From contig DATAPD010000048.1 in NCBI GenBank assembly GCA_036265385.1, forward strand, positions 62,001 to 126,000: DNA of 64,000 nucleotides, in the 5' to 3' direction. The DNA is from DATAPD01 sp036265385 (GTDB lineage: Bacteria > Acidobacteriota > Terriglobia > Terriglobales > Acidobacteriaceae). A model generated the notes under the pieces. It ran no database searches, was not told the DNA's origin, and saw nothing but the letters and a program-made list of their open reading frames with translations. Both the position numbers and the translations under genes were made by a program. This document shows positions 42,375-51,264 of the stretch, piece by piece (within the stretch, counting starts at the first letter, position 1; each line of letters starts with the position of its first letter).

Positions 42375-44504
42375 TCAACGAACGTTGGTTGTAAGGGAGT
42401 TGAGTGTGGTCATGTCGGCGCCAGGATCGGTGCCGTCGGTGGACTCCGAACGAAATCCACTCGCGCTCGATAAACGATAATCTCCGCCTAATCCAGTACC
42501 CAGACTGACATAGCCTATGTCCGACTGTTTCGCAGGGAACTTTGTGGTCGCCGACGGCCAAGTCGGAATCTGATGAATGTTCATACCATTCGAAATTACG
42601 TTACCAGCGAAGGTCCAACCACTCCAGCAAGCGGTGAATTTCGCTTTCGGACTCCCCTGGTCATAGGCACAATTCGCGGTGCTTCCGGTGGACCATGGAC
42701 CGTAATACCCGCCAGCGAAGATATTGTTAGTGATTGACATATTCGGTTGAACTTTATTCTGTGGGCCGCCCAGTCCGAGAAATCCTGCATTCAGCCTGGG
42801 CGCATTTTCAACGGCTGTCGAGACGACGAACGTGTTGTGCGCCAGTGAGACGTTGCTCAGGATATTCGACAAGGGCGCGTCGAGACCGGTTGCGATCTGG
42901 TTGTACTGGTTTGTGCAGCCATAGCAACCCCGGTAAGCGAGGTTCTCGGCGAGATTGTCATGGACGGAGTAGTAGCCGCCTGCTTTTGCGTAGGCACCGT
43001 TCGCATTCTTCCCATTTGCCATCTGAAAAACTTGTGCACCGGTGATGAAGTGGTTATAGCGGAAAGTAATGTTGGTGACCTGGCAGATTGAGCACAGGTT
43101 CTTCGAACCGAGAGCCTGATTTTTGGGAGTCAGCAGCACGTGTGCGCCGAACTGGCTGAATCCACCCCAGATGTTTTCAAAGACATTGGCTTCGACCAAC
43201 GCCCTGGTTGCATTCTTCATTTCCAGGTGGTTTTTGACGACCCACCGCGTGCCCGCATAGGTGGAACTGCCAGGACTCCAACTCATCGGTTTGTAAAAGT
43301 AGTTGCGACGGATTTCAAAATCACCACCCGTGTCAACCGATGGACCACCGCCGAAAAGAACGTTTTCACCAGCCGCCTCGAGGAAGTTGTTAACGATCTT
43401 GTAGGCGCCAGCGACTCCTGCAATGGAGTTGTTGTTACCCGAGATGGTTTGTGAGTCCGAGCACGCGCCAACTTTGGCGACACACTTGAAGTCGTTGAAG
43501 TAAGAGTCGATCACGGCGACGTGATGGGAGTCGCTGAGCATAACTCCGTGGGTGAGTTCGTCGTGTGAAGTGCCGTGCATCCACATGCGGTCGAAGATAA
43601 CGTTCGATCCGCCGCCAACATTGAAAAAGAAGCTGACAACGCCGCCCCCGCCAGGACGCGTGACCTCAAGTCCGATGAGTCGGTAATGGTCCCCACGAAT
43701 GAAGATGCTGCCCATTGACGGCGCAATCACGATTTTTGCGAGGCGACTGGTGGAGGGAACTCCTGTCGAAGGGCAGTCGAATTTGGGTCGGTCTGGTAAA
43801 GAGGCGACGCCGGCCCAGCATGGCGTCATGCGCGTACCTTCGGGTGGGAGCAGGCTATCCGGAGTGCTGGTCCGTATGGTGATCCAATGGGCATCGTCGC
43901 AGTTACGTTTCGGGAAAATGATTTTGCCATCGGTGAATGTCTGGCCGGCAGCTAACTCAATTGTGTCCCCGCAAGTTGCGGCATCAACGGCAGTCTGCAG
44001 AGTTTTGTATGCGCAACCGCTCGCGCATACCGAATAAGTTGCTCTTGGAGAGGGCGTTGAAGAGAGGGCCGTGTTGAGGCACTGACGAGGCAATGCCGCG
44101 GGACCGTCCGAAGCGCCAAACTGGGCAGTGCGGGGTGCTGCGCAGTAGCGGTTATCTGCGCCGCTTACGATGTCAGCGGCTGTAATGCGCAGGGTATAGG
44201 ACTTAGTGGAAGACTGGTTCTTGGAGTCCTTTACACGGACCGTGAAGTTGAATGAACCCGTCTGTTTTGGGGTGCCGGAGATCGCTCCACCGGATCCCAA
44301 GCTGAGACCCTTCGGCAGCGTTCCCCAAGGCTTGGTCCAGGTGTAGCCGCCCGAACCACCAGTGGCGGAGAGTTGCTTGCGATACCAGACGTTGTCAATT
44401 CCAGATGGAAGGGGAGACGTAGTTACAACTTGTGGGGCGAGCGCATTTCCCAATAGTGCTGTCCCCAAGAGAACCACAGCGAGCGCGAGCGCATTTCTGG
44501 CCAC
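42375..44504 (-). CDS. Secreted Ig-like and right-handed beta-helix protein
   Basis: 709 aa, GTG start with AAGGAG about eight bases before it. A signal peptide (ALAVVLLGTALLGNALA) leads to a putative Ig domain (He_PIG) at residues 30-110 (LPKGLSLGSGGAISGTPKQT), then a long region with parallel beta-helix character: PRATYSVCASGCAYKTLQTA, DTIELAAGQTF, and repeated N-rich rungs (NNSIAGVAGAYKIVNNFLEA, ITNNIFAGGYYGP). Such proteins are often polysaccharide lyases or adhesins. I see no confident catalytic motif. It is divergent from the YceI gene and has its own terminator. Confidence 0.75.
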   Translation of the reverse strand: MARNALALAVVLLGTALLGNALAPQVVTTSPLPSGIDNVWYRKQLSATGGSGGYTWTKPWGTLPKGLSLGSGGAISGTPKQTGSFNFTVRVKDSKNQSSTKSYTLRITAADIVSGADNRYCAAPRTAQFGASDGPAALPRQCLNTALSSTPSPRATYSVCASGCAYKTLQTAVDAATCGDTIELAAGQTFTDGKIIFPKRNCDDAHWITIRTSTPDSLLPPEGTRMTPCWAGVASLPDRPKFDCPSTGVPSTSRLAKIVIAPSMGSIFIRGDHYRLIGLEVTRPGGGGVVSFFFNVGGGSNVIFDRMWMHGTSHDELTHGVMLSDSHHVAVIDSYFNDFKCVAKVGACSDSQTISGNNNSIAGVAGAYKIVNNFLEAAGENVLFGGGPSVDTGGDFEIRRNYFYKPMSWSPGSSTYAGTRWVVKNHLEMKNATRALVEANVFENIWGGFSQFGAHVLLTPKNQALGSKNLCSICQVTNITFRYNHFITGAQVFQMANGKNANGAYAKAGGYYSVHDNLAENLAYRGCYGCTNQYNQIATGLDAPLSNILSNVSLAHNTFVVSTAVENAPRLNAGFLGLGGPQNKVQPNMSITNNIFAGGYYGPWSTGSTANCAYDQGSPKAKFTACWSGWTFAGNVISNGMNIHQIPTWPSATTKFPAKQSDIGYVSLGTGLGGDYRLSSASGFRSESTDGTDPGADMTTLNSLTTNVR

Positions 44505-44811
44505 AACAAAGACTCCTTGGGCGAAATCGACGAGCTAAAGCACGCAACAAGAACGGAACTAAATGCCAATCAAAGGCAACTGATTAAATTGGCCTCGCCG
44601 AACCCCAGTAGGAATCCACGATCAGTCGAGGGCACGGAACCTCGCGACCCCAACTTGTATCCCTGTCCGTGCTAAGTAACAAGACACAGAAGTTCCTATT
44701 TCGCAGAAAATCATGACGTTTGTACCTTCGACAAATTCGTGACAAATGGCTGGGATCATTTCAGCTACTCTGAGAATCGGTTAAAGGGTGAACTCAAGTC
44801 GAGGCACTGAG
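44505..44811. other. Divergent intergenic region between beta-helix and YceI genes
   Basis: 307 bases without a gene. Both neighbours start outward, so it must contain two promoters, but no consensus hexamer pair is convincing. I looked for a c-di-GMP riboswitch ahead of the surface-protein gene and found none. Confidence 0.3.
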
Positions 44812-45390
44812 ATGAGAGTTTTACTTCTGAGCGTTAGCCTCTTTCTGGTTGGAGAGCTGGCGCAAACCTGCTTAGCGCAGGAAGTCAGACAGATCGACAC
44901 AAAAAAGTCGTCGATCACAATTCGTGTTTTCAAATCAGGACTCTTTTCGGCATTTGCGCATGACCACGAGATCGTCGCCCCGATTTCGGAGGGGCACTTC
45001 AGTGAAGTGCAGCCGTCGGTTGAATTGAAGGTTCGATCCGGGGAATTGCGAGTCATGGACCGCGAGGTTTCAGACAAAGATCGAAATACGATTCAATCCA
45101 CCATGCTCGGACCGACGGTGCTGGATGCAGAGAAGTTTCCGGAGATCAAATTCAGATCTACCGAAATTAAACGCTTAACTGGCGACAAGTGGACGATTGA
45201 AGGAGAACTAACCCTTCATGGGCAAACACACCCGGTGAAAGTTGAAGTGGAAGGCCAGGAAGGTCATTATCGGGGCAGAGCTGTCATCGCCCAGAAAGAA
45301 TTTGGAATGGAACCAGTTCGCGTGGCCGGAGGAACGGTTCGAGTGAAGAACGAAGTGCAAGTGGAGTTTGAGGTCGCATCTGGGAAATGA
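44812..45390 (+). CDS. YceI family periplasmic lipid-binding-like protein
   Basis: 192 aa. A signal peptide (LLLSVSLFLVGELAQTCLA/Q) precedes a YceI lipocalin-like barrel (RQIDTKKSSITIRVFKSGLF, SAFAHDHEIVAPISEGHF, FPEIKFRSTEIKRL, GELTLHGQTHPVKVEVE). YceI proteins bind isoprenoid chains in a hydrophobic pocket and are often linked to quinone or polyisoprenoid transport. ATG 44812 is chosen because it follows GAGG and starts the signal peptide; an upstream GTG at 44788 is less likely. Confidence 0.88.
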   Translation: MRVLLLSVSLFLVGELAQTCLAQEVRQIDTKKSSITIRVFKSGLFSAFAHDHEIVAPISEGHFSEVQPSVELKVRSGELRVMDREVSDKDRNTIQSTMLGPTVLDAEKFPEIKFRSTEIKRLTGDKWTIEGELTLHGQTHPVKVEVEGQEGHYRGRAVIAQKEFGMEPVRVAGGTVRVKNEVQVEFEVASGK

Positions 45391-45632
45391 ATTTCGGTAC
45401 TCTCGAATTATCATAGGGTTACAGCCACGGCCCTCCAACGCCTGCTTGCGACTGCTCGATCGCGAACCTACGGGAATTCCAGTTGTTGCAACTTCTAGAA
45501 GGCTCGCGAATTAAGGTAACCCGGAACCAAAAGCTTGCGTCCAATAAGAAGAGAGTGAAGTCCCCAAAAAAGCTGGATTGGGCGGGGGTATAATCCGACC
45601 GAAGGCCCAGGTTCGGGGCAGGGAGTACGAGT
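45391..45632. promoter_or_regulatory. Leader region of the M48 gene with TATAAT box
   Basis: No gene. A perfect TATAAT lies at 45589-45594, 38 bases before the M48 start, with no clear -35 at 16-18 bases. It is the best promoter candidate for that gene. Confidence 0.4.
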
Positions 45633-46730
45633 ATGAAGTTGAAGAAGTTGATAGCCAGCCTCGCGTTTCTGGCGCTGACGGCCGTGCCTTTCTACGCGCA
45701 GGAACCTGGTGGAACGACCGATAGCACCAAAACTGATTCCACCCCGACACCACAGGTGACTGAGCCGGTCAAGCAGCCCGACGACAGCCAGGTCAAACAT
45801 GATGGCGGCAAGAACGACGTAGACGCCATTGGGAACCGCAAGATCGGGGGTCGCGGCCTGAGCAACTGGTATTCGCTTGAGAGCGAGATTCGCATGGGCA
45901 AGGAATATGCCCAGCAAGTCGAAGCCAGCGTCAAGCTCATTCAAGACCCAGTGATCAATGAATATGTGAACCGCATCGGCCAGAACTTGGTACGGAACTC
46001 CGATGCCCAGGTGCCGTTTACGATCAAAGTCATTGATTCTGACGAAGTGAACGCAATGGCGTTGCCGGGCGGCTTCTTCTACGTCAACTCCGGTCTGATT
46101 CTGGCTGCGGACGAAGAAGCAGAGCTGGCGGGTGTGATGGCGCACGAAATCGCTCACGTGGCGGCGCGGCACATTACGCGGCAAATGACGCGTGGCCAGT
46201 TTGCAAATATTGCTACGATTCCACTGATCTTCGTCGGTGGCGGTATCGGTTATGCCGTGCGCTCGGCAGCGGGACTTGGTTTGCCACTGACGTTCCTTTC
46301 ATTCCAGCGTGGATTTGAAGCTGAGGCGGATTATCTCGGTCTGCAGTATATGTATAAGAGCGGCTACGATCCGCAGGCATTCGTCAGCTTCTTCGAGAAA
46401 CTGCAGGCGAAAGAGAAGCGGAAGCCGGGGACTTTAGCAAAGGCGTTCTCGACACATCCGCAGACGCCGGATCGGATCGAGAAGTCGCAGGAAGAGATTG
46501 GAAAGATCCTTCCGGCGCGTGCGCAGTACGTGGTTTCGACATCCGAGTTCGACGATGTGAAATCGCGGCTGGCAGTGCTCGAAAATCGACGCAAAGTCGT
46601 TGACGAGAAAGAAAGCAATCGTCCGTCTCTGCGGCGCACGACCACGAGCGATAAAACGGGAAGCGATAAAGACGGGAAAGACAAGGACGACGACCGACCC
46701 ACGTTGAAGCGTCGGCCCGACGGCAACTAA
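45633..46730 (+). CDS. Secreted M48 family zinc metalloprotease
   Basis: 365 aa. A signal peptide (LIASLAFLALTAVPFYA/Q) and an Asp/Thr/Pro-rich linker precede the M48 catalytic domain: zinc site GVMAHEIAHVAARHI with the third ligand in FEAEADYLGLQYMY. The order resembles the N-terminal part of BepA, a periplasmic quality-control protease, but no TPR region follows. The C-terminus is highly charged (Lys/Asp/Arg) and repetitive, probably disordered. A terminator ends the unit. It probably acts on misfolded envelope proteins. Confidence 0.88.
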   Translation: MKLKKLIASLAFLALTAVPFYAQEPGGTTDSTKTDSTPTPQVTEPVKQPDDSQVKHDGGKNDVDAIGNRKIGGRGLSNWYSLESEIRMGKEYAQQVEASVKLIQDPVINEYVNRIGQNLVRNSDAQVPFTIKVIDSDEVNAMALPGGFFYVNSGLILAADEEAELAGVMAHEIAHVAARHITRQMTRGQFANIATIPLIFVGGGIGYAVRSAAGLGLPLTFLSFQRGFEAEADYLGLQYMYKSGYDPQAFVSFFEKLQAKEKRKPGTLAKAFSTHPQTPDRIEKSQEEIGKILPARAQYVVSTSEFDDVKSRLAVLENRRKVVDEKESNRPSLRRTTTSDKTGSDKDGKDKDDDRPTLKRRPDGN

Positions 46731-46762
46731 GCAAAGTTAAAGATATTCAATTCTGATGGACC

Positions 46763-46786
46763 CGGCGGCGAAAGCCGCCGTTTTTT
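46763..46786 (+). terminator. Intrinsic terminator after the M48 gene
   Basis: CGGCGGC-GAAA-GCCGCCG (46763-46780) followed by six T. GNRA-loop stem 32 bases past the stop. Confidence 0.93.
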
Positions 46787-46846
46787 ATGGATGACGGATT
46801 TCTTGTCTTTACCCCTGAAAGAAACTGGAGGAATTGAGTTTTGTTT

Positions 46847-46868
46847 GGTACCGTGGTACATTGGTACC
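46847..46868 (+). promoter_or_regulatory. Triple GGTAC operator-like site before the RHH gene
   Basis: GGTACC (46847-46852), GGTAC (46855-46859) and GGTACC (46863-46868) are spaced by 8 bases from start to start and end directly at the proposed ATG. Tandem short palindromes at a regular step are typical of ribbon-helix-helix autoregulation. A GGAGG lies further upstream (46827-46831), too far from the ATG to serve it. Confidence 0.5.
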
Positions 46869-47189
46869 ATGACTGAAGCAAATATGCTGATTGAACGCGT
46901 TCAAACCGGCGTTCGGATGGAAAAGCGCCTTCTCAAAGTCTTGAAGGCTTTTGCCGAATACCACGACATGACACTCGGTGACGTGCTCGAAGGTGTCGTT
47001 CTGCATGCGTTCGATGGCAAGACTCCGTTCAGTGCGGCATCGCTCGACCGCATTCGCGAACTCAAGAAATTTTACGACCTTGATTTGGACTCGACCGCGA
47101 GCCATCGCCTGACGGAAATTCGAACAGGGAGGGCGAAAGCGGACCTGTCTTCATCAAAGAAAGAGCGGGCAGGGAGGAAGAAGCCATGA
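46869..47189 (+). CDS. Ribbon-helix-helix-like regulator
   Basis: 106 aa. Residues 10-45 (VQTGVRMEKRLLKVLKAFAE, then YHDMTLGDVLEGVVLHAF) fit a ribbon-helix-helix DNA-binding fold: one beta strand and two helices. The rest is helical and basic at the end (SSSKKERAGRKKP). The start is uncertain, because ATG 46869 has no nearby ribosome binding site; translation may be leaderless or begin at TTG 46845, 13 bases after GGAGG. It overlaps the next gene by four bases (ATGA). Likely represses its own operon. Confidence 0.55.
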   Translation: MTEANMLIERVQTGVRMEKRLLKVLKAFAEYHDMTLGDVLEGVVLHAFDGKTPFSAASLDRIRELKKFYDLDLDSTASHRLTEIRTGRAKADLSSSKKERAGRKKP

Positions 47190-47584
47190 CCGGCGAAGAA
47201 CTCATCCGGCAGTTCGAGCGAGGGGAAACACCCGCGGAATCATTTCATCACTCGGACCATGTGCGGCTCGCATTCGAGTATCTGCTGCGCTTCCCAATTA
47301 TTGAAGCGCTGGAGCGTTTCTCAGGCTCAATTAAAAGGTTTGCCACCGCTCACGGGAAAGCCGACAAATATCACGAAACGATCACCTGGGCGTATCTGTT
47401 CCTGATTCGCGAACGGATGTTTCGGGCGGACCAGGTGCAGAGCTGGGACGAATTTTCATCGCAGAACCACGACCTTTTCGTTTGGAAGGGTGGCGTTCTC
47501 GATCGCATCTACTCGCCAGAAACGCTGCACTCGGAGCTTGCCCGAATTGCATTTGTGCTTCCGGACCGCCACGTGAGCTCTTGA
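47186..47584 (+). CDS. Conserved His-rich hypothetical protein
   Basis: 132 aa, all alpha-helical, no signal. The motif SFHHSDHVRLAFEYLLRFP together with DKYHETITWAYLFLIRERM gives several conserved His and acidic residues that could bind a metal or form an active site. The family is widespread but has no assigned function that I know. It is translationally coupled to the RHH-like gene (ATGA overlap), an arrangement seen with toxin-antitoxin pairs and with self-regulated enzymes; neither is shown here. Confidence 0.55.
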   Translation: MTGEELIRQFERGETPAESFHHSDHVRLAFEYLLRFPIIEALERFSGSIKRFATAHGKADKYHETITWAYLFLIRERMFRADQVQSWDEFSSQNHDLFVWKGGVLDRIYSPETLHSELARIAFVLPDRHVSS

Positions 47585-47668
47585 ACTCTGAGTTGTCCTT
47601 GAAGGTCTTCGGCATTGGAGTTAACATGGCGCGTTCCGCCTACTGTGGGGCGGATCGGAAAGAACCCA

Positions 47669-48025
47669 ATGCCCCAGAATTACGTACCCATTTTCATTTT
47701 TATTGCCGTGGTGGGAGCGTTGATTCCTCTCACGCTGCTCGCCACTAAGCTGATTCGTCCTCGAAATCCCAATAAGACGAAATTGATGCCGTACGAATGC
47801 GGCATCGACCCATTCGATACTGCACGCGGTCGGTATACGGTCCGTTACTACATCATCGCCATTCTGTTTGTCGTGTTCGACGTGGAAACCATATTTCTTT
47901 TTCCGTGGGCGGTACGTTTTCGTTGGCTGGGGCTTTTCGGATTGATCGAGATGCTGATCTTCCTCGGCATTCTGATCGTTGGCTACATCTGGGTGTGGAA
48001 GAAGGGTGCTCTCGAGTGGGTCTGA
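47669..48025 (+). CDS. nuoA: NADH-quinone oxidoreductase subunit A
   Basis: 118 aa with three membrane helices. The loop KLMPYECGIDPFDTARGRY contains the conserved Cys region near the quinone cavity, and RYYIIAILFVVFDVETIFLF is the family signature of helix 2. GGAAAG lies six bases before ATG 47669; upstream extension to 47615 is not supported. It is the first gene of the nuo cluster. The usual next gene, nuoB, is missing. Confidence 0.95.
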   Translation: MPQNYVPIFIFIAVVGALIPLTLLATKLIRPRNPNKTKLMPYECGIDPFDTARGRYTVRYYIIAILFVVFDVETIFLFPWAVRFRWLGLFGLIEMLIFLGILIVGYIWVWKKGALEWV

Positions 48026-48131
48026 ACTCAGCGGTTTGGGTCACAAGTCATTGACACTATTCCACCTAACTGTTAGAAGTTAGGGCTTCTGCGGCAACCC
48101 AGGACGTTTGAGTTCGAGACCTTAGCAAGCT
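48026..48131. other. nuoA-nuoC gap without nuoB
   Basis: 106 bases. No remnant of nuoB is present. A small hairpin CCTAACT...AGTTAGG (48064-48083) is visible, with TTAG words at a 7-nt step like the tract before nuoL. Confidence 0.4.
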
Positions 48132-48758
48132 ATGTCCGAGGAGACCAAAACGCCGCCACCTCCCGAAGGTGGAGCACAGCCGGCAGCACCGAAGCCGGCC
48201 GCTCCCGCCCCTGCTGCACCACCAAAACCTGCCGCACCGGCGAAACCGGCGGGCCCGGTACCCCTTCCATGGGATTCTCCCTTGGTTGCGAAGTACAAGC
48301 GCCAGTTTGGGTCAGGCCTAGAAGCGCAAAGCTACCTTGGCCAGAATTACTTCACAGTCGATTCTTCGCTGATACCGAATTTCCTGCTGTTGCTGCGCGA
48401 CGATGAGGGATTCGACTATTGCGTCGATATCACCGCCGTGCACTATCCCAAGCGAGAAAAACAATTTGATCTCGTTTGGATTCTTTACTCGCACGGAAAG
48501 AATGAACGGATCCGTGTGAAAACGCAGATCGCTGAAACCGATACGCCGCCAAGTTCTGTTGCCATTTGGCCGACCGCCAACTGGCTGGAGAGGGAAGTCT
48601 TCGATATGTTCGGCATCCGTTTCGAAGGACATCCCGACATGAAGCGCATTCTTCTGCCGGATGGCTGGAAGGGTTATCCGTTGCGGAAGGATTACGGAAT
48701 CATCCAGCAGGACACTGAGTGGGTTCAAATCAACCTGGGGATTGAAAGCGGGCAATGA
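48132..48758 (+). CDS. nuoC: NADH-quinone oxidoreductase subunit C
   Basis: 208 aa. The first 50 residues are almost only Pro, Ala and Lys (a disordered extension not found in E. coli). The 30-kDa subunit domain follows: FLLLLRDDEGFDYCVDITAV, FDLVWILYSHGKNERIRVKT, WLEREVFDMFGIRFEGHPDM, and RILLPDGWKGYPLRKDYGI. It is part of the peripheral arm that links the FeS chain to the membrane part. It is separate from nuoD, with which it overlaps by four bases. Confidence 0.95.
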   Translation: MSEETKTPPPPEGGAQPAAPKPAAPAPAAPPKPAAPAKPAGPVPLPWDSPLVAKYKRQFGSGLEAQSYLGQNYFTVDSSLIPNFLLLLRDDEGFDYCVDITAVHYPKREKQFDLVWILYSHGKNERIRVKTQIAETDTPPSSVAIWPTANWLEREVFDMFGIRFEGHPDMKRILLPDGWKGYPLRKDYGIIQQDTEWVQINLGIESGQ

Positions 48759-49912
48759 CCGATCCGACGACCACACTCTCCCGCAATCCCTTGGACCTCG
48801 ATGAAAGCCGTACATTTCTCGACGCTAATGAACTAGTCATCAACATGGGACCGCAGCATCCGGCAACTCATGGTGTGCTGCGAGTCATCCTGAAGCTGGA
48901 TGGCGAAAAGGTTCTTGGGACCGAGTGCGTGATTGGGTATCTGCACCGCGGCGTCGAGAAGATTGCCGAAAACCGCACGTACACGATGTTCAATCCGTAT
49001 GTGGACCGTATGGATTATGTTGCGGCGGTCTCGAATGCGCTTGGATACTGTGAAGCAGTCGAGAAGCTGTTGAATGTGGAAGCGCCGCCACGGGCACGTT
49101 ACATTCGGTCGATTCTTACGGAGTTGAACCGGATTGCCAGCCATCAACTCTGGCTCGGCACGCACGCGCTCGATATCGGCGCCATGACGCCGCTTTTTTA
49201 TACGTTCCGGGATCGGGAAGAGATCCTAAAGATTTTCGAGAAGTATTGCGGGGCACGTCTAACGACACATGCTTTCCGCATTGGCGGCTGCCAGTACGAG
49301 ACCTACGACGGATTCGAGAAGGATGTTCTGAACTTCCTGCAATTCGTCGCTCCGAAAATTGATGAATACGAGGAACTGCTCACCACCAACCGCATCTGGG
49401 TGGAACGCACGAAAAATATAGGCGTGATTTCCGCAAAGGATTGTATTGCCCTGGGTGTCACGGGCCCGGTTCTTCGCGCGAGCGGCGTCAAGTGGGACCT
49501 CCGCAAGGCTCAGCCGTATGCGGCGTATAAAGATTTCGATTTCGAAATCCCGATCGGACAGAACGGCGATACCTACGATCGGTACATCGTTCGCATGGCC
49601 GAAATGCGGCAATCTTTGCGCATTATTCGCCAGGCGGTCGACGCCATTCCGGAAGGGCCAATCATGGCTAAGGTGCCGAAGGTGATAAAGCCTGCCGTCG
49701 GCGAGATCTATCACTCCATCGAAGCTCCGAAAGGAGAGCTTGGATACTTCATCGTGAGCGATGGATCGACTCAGCCGTATCGTGTGCGAGTGCGCCCACC
49801 ATCATTCGTCAATTTGCAGGCGCTTGACCTGATGGTTCGCGGTGCGCTTGTTGCTGATGTGATCGCCGTGATTGGCACTCTCGACATCGTTCTCGGCGAG
49901 GTGGATCGCTGA
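48755..49912 (+). CDS. nuoD: NADH-quinone oxidoreductase subunit D
   Basis: 385 aa, the 49-kDa subunit that lines the quinone-binding site with NuoB. MGPQHPATHGVLRVILKLDG near the N-terminus carries the conserved His, and GYLHRGVEKIAENRTYTM, SHQLWLGTHALDIGAMTP and SDGSTQPYRVRVRPPSF are family signatures; DIVLGEVDR is the standard end. Start overlaps nuoC (ATGA); the stop overlaps nuoH by one base. Confidence 0.97.
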   Translation: MTDPTTTLSRNPLDLDESRTFLDANELVINMGPQHPATHGVLRVILKLDGEKVLGTECVIGYLHRGVEKIAENRTYTMFNPYVDRMDYVAAVSNALGYCEAVEKLLNVEAPPRARYIRSILTELNRIASHQLWLGTHALDIGAMTPLFYTFRDREEILKIFEKYCGARLTTHAFRIGGCQYETYDGFEKDVLNFLQFVAPKIDEYEELLTTNRIWVERTKNIGVISAKDCIALGVTGPVLRASGVKWDLRKAQPYAAYKDFDFEIPIGQNGDTYDRYIVRMAEMRQSLRIIRQAVDAIPEGPIMAKVPKVIKPAVGEIYHSIEAPKGELGYFIVSDGSTQPYRVRVRPPSFVNLQALDLMVRGALVADVIAVIGTLDIVLGEVDR

Positions 49913-51264
49913 TGCTTTCCTATCTCCAGTCCTATCTCGGGGGTGATGCGCTGACTCCCGGCCAAGCCGGAAACCAGCTGTGGGCTCTGATTTATATCCT
50001 CGTAATTTTCGCTGGCGTGTCGGTCGTTGTGATGGCGATGAACTGGATCGAGCGCAAAGCCCTGGCGCACATGCAGGTTCGCCTTGGGCCCATGCGCGTA
50101 GGTCCGCACGGACTGCTGCAACCGATTGCGGATGCGTTGAAGCTCATGCTCAAGGAAGACATCATTCCGGCGAGAGCTGACAGTTTCGTTTTCTGGATTG
50201 CACCCCTGATCGGCCTTCTCTCGGCCTTCACGGTCTACATCGTTATCCCATTTGGGCCTACGCAAGCTGTTACGGACATGAACATCGGCATCCTCTTTAT
50301 GCTCGGTGTCTCGTCACTAAGTGTGCTCGGCGTAGTCATGGCGGGATGGGCTTCAAACTCGAATTACCCGCTGATTGGTGCGCTACGGTCGAGCGCCCAG
50401 ATGGTCTCCTACGAAGTCGCGATGGGATTGGCGGTTGTGTCAGCTGTGCTGATGACGAGCGTTGGCGGAATCGGCATGTATGACGTGGCGGGCGATGGCA
50501 TCGGCACGCTCAGCATGATCGGGATTGTCCAAGCGCAGCAAGCGCAGCATGTGTGGTTCCTGTTCAAGTTTTTCCCGCTGGGATTGATTGCATTCTTCAT
50601 TTTCGCCGTGGCGATGATTGCCGAAACGAATCGCGCCCCGTTCGATCTGCCGGAAGCCGAATCTGAACTCACTGCCGGTTTCCACACGGAGTACAGCGGG
50701 CTTCGGTGGTCATTGTTCATGCTCGCCGAGTACGCGGCGATGGTCGCAGTTTCTTCGATCGCGGTAACCCTTTGGCTCGGTGGATGGCTGCGGCCGTTTC
50801 CGAATGCGCTTGCAGGTCCTACCTGGGACTTTATTTTTTCGCTTTTTCCAGGCTTGACTTTCCTCGCTCTCGGCGCAATCGGCATGTTCGGGTTTGTTCG
50901 CATGCCAGCGCATCCTTTCTTTCGCGTGCAGAAACTCGGATTAGGCGGATTTGCAGCCGTGCTCGCATTGATTGGAGTGCTTCTGCTGGCGATTCCGTTT
51001 GCCGCTCGAGGGCACGAGGGAACCATTCTCGCTGGCTTTGCCGCGGGACTCTCTGCCGTGTACTGGTTTATCGCCAAAGTCGCGGTGTTCATGTACCTGT
51101 ACATCTGGTATCGGGCGACGTTTCCTCGTTATCGTTTTGACCAATTGATGAGCGTGGGTTGGAAAGTTCTATTGCCTATCGCTCTCGCCGTGCTAATTGC
51201 GACGGCAGCGGTGGGCGTCCTTATTCCTGTCATCCAGGTATGGTTCAAGGGGCGCGCCGGATGA
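49912..51264 (+). CDS. nuoH: NADH-quinone oxidoreductase subunit H
   Basis: 450 aa, longer than E. coli NuoH (about 325). The membrane anchor of the quinone channel: NWIERKALAHMQVRLGPMRV, GLLQPIADALKLMLKEDIIP, ALRSSAQMVSYEVAMGLAV, and the Glu-rich loop AETNRAPFDLPEAESELTAG all match. Extra length is from additional hydrophobic segments between and after the core helices (ALGAIGMFGFVRMPAHPFFR), as in other Acidobacteria-type sequences. It sits one base into the nuoD stop. Confidence 0.95.
   Translation: MLSYLQSYLGGDALTPGQAGNQLWALIYILVIFAGVSVVVMAMNWIERKALAHMQVRLGPMRVGPHGLLQPIADALKLMLKEDIIPARADSFVFWIAPLIGLLSAFTVYIVIPFGPTQAVTDMNIGILFMLGVSSLSVLGVVMAGWASNSNYPLIGALRSSAQMVSYEVAMGLAVVSAVLMTSVGGIGMYDVAGDGIGTLSMIGIVQAQQAQHVWFLFKFFPLGLIAFFIFAVAMIAETNRAPFDLPEAESELTAGFHTEYSGLRWSLFMLAEYAAMVAVSSIAVTLWLGGWLRPFPNALAGPTWDFIFSLFPGLTFLALGAIGMFGFVRMPAHPFFRVQKLGLGGFAAVLALIGVLLLAIPFAARGHEGTILAGFAAGLSAVYWFIAKVAVFMYLYIWYRATFPRYRFDQLMSVGWKVLLPIALAVLIATAAVGVLIPVIQVWFKGRAG

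Noticed and set aside
44505..44811. c-di-GMP riboswitch before the beta-helix protein gene
   Set aside because: No GEMM core could be found on either strand.
48026..48131. Very short or decayed nuoB between nuoA and nuoC
   Set aside because: 106 bases cannot hold nuoB, and no Cys motif of that family appears in any frame.
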